Source: Xiphophorus maculatus (lineage: Eukaryota; Chordata; Actinopteri; Cyprinodontiformes; Poeciliidae). Taken from it: a stretch of DNA of 64,000 nt. This document shows positions 60,301-64,000 of this stretch, one piece after another (within the stretch, counting starts at the first letter, position 1; every line of letters starts with the position of its first letter). The DNA lies in the NCBI RefSeq assembly GCF_002775205.1, contig NC_036447.1, forward strand, positions 6,498,501 through 6,562,500, read 5' to 3'. Under the pieces are notes generated by a model that worked only from the letters and a program-made list of their open reading frames with translations, had not been told where the DNA came from and did not search any database. Both the position numbers and the translations under genes were made by a program.

Positions 60301-63300
60301 CAGGCTACCACAAGATCTATCTATCTTTAGAAATGATTGTGATGGGTAGTTTCACAAGTTCATGTCTCTTAATTCTTCTTTTGTGTTAACTGCAGCTCGG
60401 TCCACCAGGAGAAACAGGAAACAAAGGACCTGAAGGCGGCCGCGGGCTGCCAGGCAAAGAGGGCAAGCCGGGTCAGCCAGGACCACGAGGCATGCAGGGA
60501 GACACGGGGGTGTCGGGACTACCTGGACACCAGGGACAGGCGGTGAGAAAATGCCACTGAATTAAACCGTATAAAACCAAAGAAAAATATATGGTTGTAA
60601 TTGCGGAGAAAATATAAATTAGAGGAGTAAGTAGATTCTCCTTCTCAACTCCTGTGCTACTAAAAAGCCTTTCCTGCTAATCTAACGGCTGTTGTTTAAA
60701 CAGTATTGAGTATTGTTTTGTTTAGTTTCTGTCGCCCTTAAAGGTCATCAAACAAATTTTAATATTAGACTAATAGCTTTAGTCTGATAGTCAAAAGGAA
60801 AGGCAGTTTTCAAAGCATTATTTCATTTACACTACAAAACACAAAATCTTACCAAGTATTTTTAGTCTAGTTTCTACTGCAAATCTCTGGGTGAGCTTGA
60901 AATAAGACAAAACAAACTAACAAGTAACTTTTCAGGAACATAAAAGAACATGTTACCATGTATATTCACAGGTCAAAATATATATATCAGAAACAAAAAA
61001 ATAAGAACGGGAGACTGTACAGCAGGACAATCAATCAATAGCAACATATATCACAATAGACAAATTACCAATGTCAACAGATAATACTACTGACAGAATA
61101 TTCAATATACAGAATATTCACTGAACTCCGATCCAGAACTGCACAGCATTCTGGGAGATGTAGGCAGAGGAAAAACTTTAGCTGCACTACCTCTTTCTGC
61201 CAGCTAAGAAAGATTGGTGGAATCAACTTACTCACTTACTCTTTGGTTGCTTAGCAACTCACACATTCTATTGCTACCTAGCAACAAACTGCTGAGTAAC
61301 ATGCGCAGCAGCAGCTTAAGGTTACCACACCATGCCTTACAGCTGCTTAAAAATAAAAAAACAACAGATTGGAGTGAAAACTGCATAAAACAGGAAAAGG
61401 TCACCTCACCAGTTTGGCAGTATTCGAGATATTTAAAACAGAAAAAAGAATCAATAACTATTAATGTCGATTAATATAAATCGATTGATATAAAATGGTT
61501 ATATCGTGATACGATTGTCAGCCTTATTGTCATACTTTCAGGGCAAACCACCAACAGACAGGCACATCAAACAGGTCTGCATGAGAGTAATGCAAGGTAA
61601 GTGTTTGTCATCTTCATACTAACTTGGCTTTAGCATTCAGATCCTTTTGCATCATCAAGTCACCTCATATAACTCACATGTCTATGTCACAGAGCAGCTG
61701 GCCCAGTTAGCGGCCAGCCTGAACAGGCCTGAATCAGGCATTGCCGGACTTCCCGGCCCCCCTGGTCCGCCTGGCCCACCGGGTCCATCTGGAGAGAATG
61801 GTTTCCCAGGTCACTCTGGGTCGAGAGGTCTCCCCGGTTTGAAGGGTCCACCTGGGCTAATTGGCCGCAAAGGACCAAAAGGTGAAATCCAAGCTAAAAT
61901 CTCTTATCTGTAATTTGCCCTGTTTACTTTAAGAATGTCCAAGATAAGATAGTTAATAACAACCAAGTGACATTTACTCAGTTTGCTTGAGTAACTTACT
62001 GGGAAAAGAATTTACTCTTAGGCATATTTTTACTTTCGCTTGAGTAATTTAATTATGAAGTATCGCTGCTCTATCGACTGTGAATAATGCATGAAATGAC
62101 ATCATCAGAGGGACCAAAATATAAAGTTATGTGGAACGTTTGGTATTTTAAAGATCTAAATGAAAGTAATTGATATAAATAACATAATTACAAAATAAAG
62201 CCAAGAAAAAGAAACATTTTACTAACTTTTTAATGAAACTTTAACTTCATAAAAAAATGTTTAACTTTTGTTAACGTTTCATAAAACTTGAAACTTTAAC
62301 AAAACCTGCAGGTGCACTGCAAAAATACAAAATCTTACCAAGGAGTTTTGTTCTATTTTTTGTCTTATTTCAAGCATACTAACTTATAAGTAACTTTTCA
62401 GTAAGATAAATCAGCTTGTTTTAAGTCAATAATTCCTTACTATTAATAAAAAAAAACCTACTAGTTCCACTGGCAGATTATTTCACTTATGACAAGACAT
62501 TTTTCCCATGATCTGCCAGTGGAACTTCTTCATCAATGCTAAGGAATTAATGACTTAAAACAAGCTCCTATATCTCGCTGAAAAGTTTATTGTCAGTTAG
62601 TTTTGTCTTATGCCAAGTACACTAAGATATTTACACTAGAAACTAGACCAACAATACTTGATAAGATTTTGTGTTTCGGCAGTGTATGTCACAACAAAAA
62701 CATTCTTCTGGTGCAGGGATGCAGTGATTTTTTGTTGGCGCATTACTGCCACCTAGAGGTTGGCGAAAGAACCAACACAAAAGAAACATCGGATGCACTG
62801 ATCCACTTCTGTCACACCGATGTTGTTGTCGACCAATAATACCGATCCGATACAGAAAAACAGCGCTGAATTGAATACATTTTTTTTTAAAACACAGACA
62901 TAAATGTACTGAATTACAAATTTATTTGATAAATTTGCACCAGTAGAGCACATGGAAATAGACTAATGGCTTTTAAAGCTTGGTCAAACATGTAAAAACA
63001 ACTTTAATTTGTTCAGTCAGTGGAATTAGGAATATAACAGTCAATGTAAAATAAATAATAAAAAAAACTGAAACTGACATAAACAATAGGTTGACTACCA
63101 AGGAAAGTGCAACAATTCTTCATTCAAATGGTTCAGAAAAGGGCAATTAGGAATTTTAAATATAATGTAAAATAAGTCATAAGTGATAGGTAAACATGAT
63201 GTTGTTCAGAGCATTAAGCATAGAATTAGACCGAATAGACTGGCCCTTATGGATCGGGAACATAGTCACCGATACCCAATCCAGAATTTATTTTTAAAAA

Positions 63301-63623
63301 TCAGAATCATCTCTAAGAGAAACTGAAAACTCAATCACAAGAAAAAAATGATGAGTTTTAAAATTAGATAAGAAATGCTTGAAGGAACAAACATCTGAAA
63401 ATCTACAAAAGGTCTCTGTTTTCTCATAATAAGAGTCTGTTTTGTCATTGTAATCAGTCATTTTATTGCTAGTGTTTTAGTCTAGGTTGCTATAGTAACG
63501 TTATTGATGTTTGCTCATGTTGATAACTGCTGTCGCTTACTGCAGGTGACCAGGGGGACATTGGGGATAGAGGGCCCACACTCAGGGGACACAAAGGGGA
63601 ACCAGGAGTCCCTGGACTACCAG
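42362..63623 (+). CDS. col9a1: Collagen type IX alpha-1 chain, short form (3' end beyond window)
   Basis: 31 exons, about 620 codons: 42362-42436, 43586-43660, 44619-44657, 44764-44826, 46466-46519, 46696-46731, 46956-46979, 47315-47368, 47500-47553, 48958-48990, 50114-50170, 50244-50297, 50389-50442, 50564-50617, 52306-52359, 52438-52491, 52766-52819, 53419-53472, 54256-54309, 54396-54440, 54542-54595, 55392-55445, 55718-55771, 58196-58267, 59170-59205, 59314-59358, 59522-59554, 60396-60542, 61542-61596, 61693-61881, 63546-63623. Most are 54, 45 or 36 bp and begin with a Gly codon, as in fibril-associated collagens. Residues 1-25 are a signal peptide ([15 protein letters not shown]). NC3 carries CPSACPAG; the following [19 protein letters not shown] matches COL9A1. 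NC2 is [15 protein letters not shown], with the Cys used for inter-chain bonds. The product decorates type II collagen fibrils in cartilage and vitreous. No NC4 (laminin-G/TSPN) exons precede the signal peptide, so this is the short form. The paralogue (a, b or c) cannot be assigned. COL1 contains a break, GPTLRG. Confidence 0.93.
45360..45762. mobile_element. Inverted-repeat MITE family, copy 5 (full length)
   Basis: 403 bp from 'cactgcaaaaacacaaaatc' to 'gattttgtgtttttgcattg'. The two halves are reverse complements over most of their length, so the copy can form a hairpin with a ~200-bp stem. In col9a1 intron 4. Confidence 0.9.
45920..46290 (-). pseudogene. Tc1-like transposase fossil (minus strand)
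   Basis: 'ggcccattcttcctgacaga', 'catgatgctgccacccattc', 'tcacagttgtggtggtgttg' and 'catcagaccacatgacac' are the reverse complement of diagnostic Tc1 transposase stretches (GGGSIMLWG and WSDE regions). Decayed; in col9a1 intron 4. Confidence 0.65.
47554..48957. other. col9a1 intron 9 with hAT-like end fragment
   Basis: A 1.4-kb AT-rich intron. 48700-48765 ('caaatggcccccaggccaca', 'ttggacatccctgacc') is the end of a hAT-like MITE of the type seen at 3608. Nothing else recognised. Confidence 0.55.
49423..49810. mobile_element. Inverted-repeat MITE family, copy 6 (full length)
   Basis: From 'cactgcaaaaacacaaaatc' to 'gattttgagtgttttccctg', with both arms and the central 'acaagacattttttcc' segment. 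In the col9a1 intron just before the exon with the NC3 cysteines. Confidence 0.9.
50890..51330 (-). mobile_element. Probable Tc1-like remnant in col9a1 intron
   Basis: 'aagtatgacactgccactac' and 'agtcaacttgaccaaaaagttc' recall the reverse complement of a Tc1 element 3' half. Very decayed and without clear ends. Confidence 0.35.
51630..52030. repeat. Dispersed repeat C, copy 2 (inverted)
   Basis: Reverse orientation of the repeat at 41130 and 61130: 'aatactgccaaactggtgac', 'agttactcagcagggtgttg', 'caaccaaagagcgagtgagt', 'agttgactccaccaac', 'cccccagaatgctgtgc'. The longest copy with the 61-kb one. Confidence 0.75.
53270..53345. mobile_element. hAT-like MITE end fragment
   Basis: 'cctgagggccacataaaacc' then 'ggcccccaggccttgagttt' matches the end type of hAT-derived elements elsewhere in the window. 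Fragment. Confidence 0.45.
53534..53613. mobile_element. Minimal mariner/Tc1-type snap-back hairpin
   Basis: Two terminal inverted repeats 'tactgctcaaaaaaataaag' and its reverse complement, ending 'tttgagcagtgta', separated by only about 16 bases, flanked by TA dinucleotides. Essentially two transposon ends without an interior. In a col9a1 intron. Confidence 0.8.
53793..54177. mobile_element. Inverted-repeat MITE family, copy 7
   Basis: From 'acacaaaatcttggtaagta' to 'ttttgtgttgttaaagtg', with complete centre and both arms. In the col9a1 intron between exons 53419-53472 and 54256-54309. Confidence 0.85.
54653..55068. mobile_element. Inverted-repeat MITE family, copy 8 (full length)
   Basis: From 'cactgcaaaaacacaaaatc' to 'gattttgtgtttttggagtg', 416 bp, with a small internal duplication around 'cttataagttttaaagc'. 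In the next but one col9a1 intron after copy 7. Confidence 0.88.
55772..58195. other. col9a1 intron 23, the longest in the gene here
   Basis: 2.4 kb. 57300-57370 has hAT-like MITE end strings ('gagggccgcacaaagtcatc'). A minus-strand frame at 56393-56839 has no recognisable domain and is judged spurious. GC-richer patch 57900-58075 shows nothing identifiable. Confidence 0.5.
58308..58600. repeat. Dispersed repeat with GTTACCTAGCAAC motif, copy 2
   Basis: Same order as the copy at 4608: 'aaaggggacctaattatatg', 'catttgggtttctatgattc', 'ctgttacctagcaacc', 'tcacctagcaacc', 'gagttccaggacattttgtc'. Confidence 0.7.
58636..58882. mobile_element. Inverted-repeat MITE family, copy 9 (5'-truncated)
   Basis: Centre and right arm, from 'gccagattatttcacggat' to 'gattttgcatttttgcag'. 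Follows the repeat at 58308 directly. Confidence 0.8.
59555..60395. other. col9a1 intron 27, nothing recognised
   Basis: AT-rich, no transposon ends or exon-like segment identified. 'gaactgagccttgtggaac' at about 60243 resembles a phrase found in fish transposon debris. Confidence 0.4.
60830..60945. mobile_element. Inverted-repeat MITE family, copy 10 (left arm only)
   Basis: 'actacaaaacacaaaatctt' through 'aacaagtaacttttcaggaa'. Only the left arm remains. Confidence 0.75.
61130..61530. repeat. Dispersed repeat C, copy 3
   Basis: 'gcacagcattctgggagatg', 'gattggtggaatcaacttac', 'gctacctagcaacaaactgc', 'ccagtttggcagtattcgag'. Ends only ~10 bases from the acceptor of the NC2-encoding exon (61542). 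Confidence 0.75.
62315..62684. mobile_element. Inverted-repeat MITE family, copy 11
   Basis: From 'cactgcaaaaatacaaaatc' to 'gattttgtgtttcggcagtg', 370 bp. A small deletion shortens the second arm near the centre. In the last col9a1 intron seen. Confidence 0.88.
62734..63075. repeat. Dispersed repeat B, copy 2 (col9a1 intron)
   Basis: 'gttggcgcattactgccacc', 'gatccacttctgtcacaccg', 'aacagcgctgaattgaatac' and 'gtcaatgtaaaataaataat' match 31478-31815 over most of the length. Confidence 0.75.
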
Positions 63624-64000
63624 GTAAAGCAAAACTCGCTGACATGACTGTCTTTAATTAAAGTATTATTTAATAAGCACTGTTTTTTTTAAATAGTTTG
63701 ATAGTTTTGATTAAGATTTCCAGAATGCTTTAGCTATTATGCTATAAACCACAGGAAATCCCAGTAGCATACAGACACTGTAAGTTGTTTGAAAAATCTA
63801 CATTTTGGAATGACCCCATATTCTGTTACTTTTGATTTTAAGACAAACATTCCAGTATGTGACAAGATGCCCTAAAATAGCTTATTCTGAAAGGAGCTGA
63901 ATGTAGGAAGAACTTATCAGACTAAAATGTCATTATCTAAGAATAATTTTGTGCAAAAAATGTCAGCTGCTATCTAAGAGGCAGTTTTAGGGCCTCCATA
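63624..64000. other. col9a1 intron running off the window, with repeat end
   Basis: Starts with donor 'gtaaagc' after exon 63546-63623. 63885-63965 ('ttattctgaaaggagctga', 'aattttgtgcaaaaaatgtc') is the same repeat as 7120-7270. No further exon before the edge. Confidence 0.6.

Noticed and set aside
1..64000. tRNA, rRNA, CRISPR, bacterial operon or prophage
   Set aside because: No cloverleaf with A/B boxes, no spaced direct-repeat array and no prokaryotic gene arrangement were seen; all supported genes are spliced vertebrate genes.

Overview
The window is nuclear DNA of a ray-finned fish, most likely a percomorph teleost. Genes are intron-rich with standard GT/AG splice sites, introns are AT-rich, and teleost-type DNA transposon remnants (hAT-like, Tc1/mariner-like, MITE) and LINE fragments fill the non-coding space. 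No bacterial, CRISPR, rRNA or tRNA features were seen. Gene names rest on protein similarity recalled from known vertebrate families. No search was run.

Layout. (1) 1-4,534, plus strand: last five exons of an ABCC10 (MRP7) transporter, carrying the end of nucleotide-binding domain 2. (2) 4,535-12,377: gene-poor, repeat-rich spacer with a LINE fossil, a hAT-type MITE with an intact 8-bp target duplication, a hairpin MITE copy, AT-rich palindromes and a possible 5' exon of the next gene. (3) 12,378-22,774, plus strand: AHNAK-like giant scaffold gene with short exons for a PDZ-like domain, then one 8.1-kb exon holding a near-identical 176-residue tandem repeat array. (4) 24,316-29,068, plus strand: complete mrpl4 (mitochondrial ribosomal protein uL4m), nine exons. 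(5) 29,046-38,751, minus strand: complete hyls1 (centriole/cilium protein), 12 coding exons by my reconstruction, including an unusual 256-codon acidic exon. hyls1 and mrpl4 converge tail to tail and their poly(A) signals interleave. (6) 39.8-42.36 kb: spacer with a ~155-bp tandem repeat and a LINE-type 3' tail. (7) 42,362 to the right edge, plus strand: col9a1 (collagen IX alpha-1), 31 exons seen, starting directly with a signal peptide and Gly-X-Y repeats, with no NC4 domain encoded before it; the last exons lie beyond the window.

The genes do not form a pathway; this is ordinary vertebrate gene neighbourhood. The non-genic structure is dominated by one inverted-repeat MITE family (11 copies or fragments, seven of them in col9a1 introns). 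I found no convincing novel multi-gene system. The strongest items for a second look are the higher-order AHNAK-like array, the acidic symmetric exon in hyls1, the shared hyls1/mrpl4 3' end and the hairpin MITE family.
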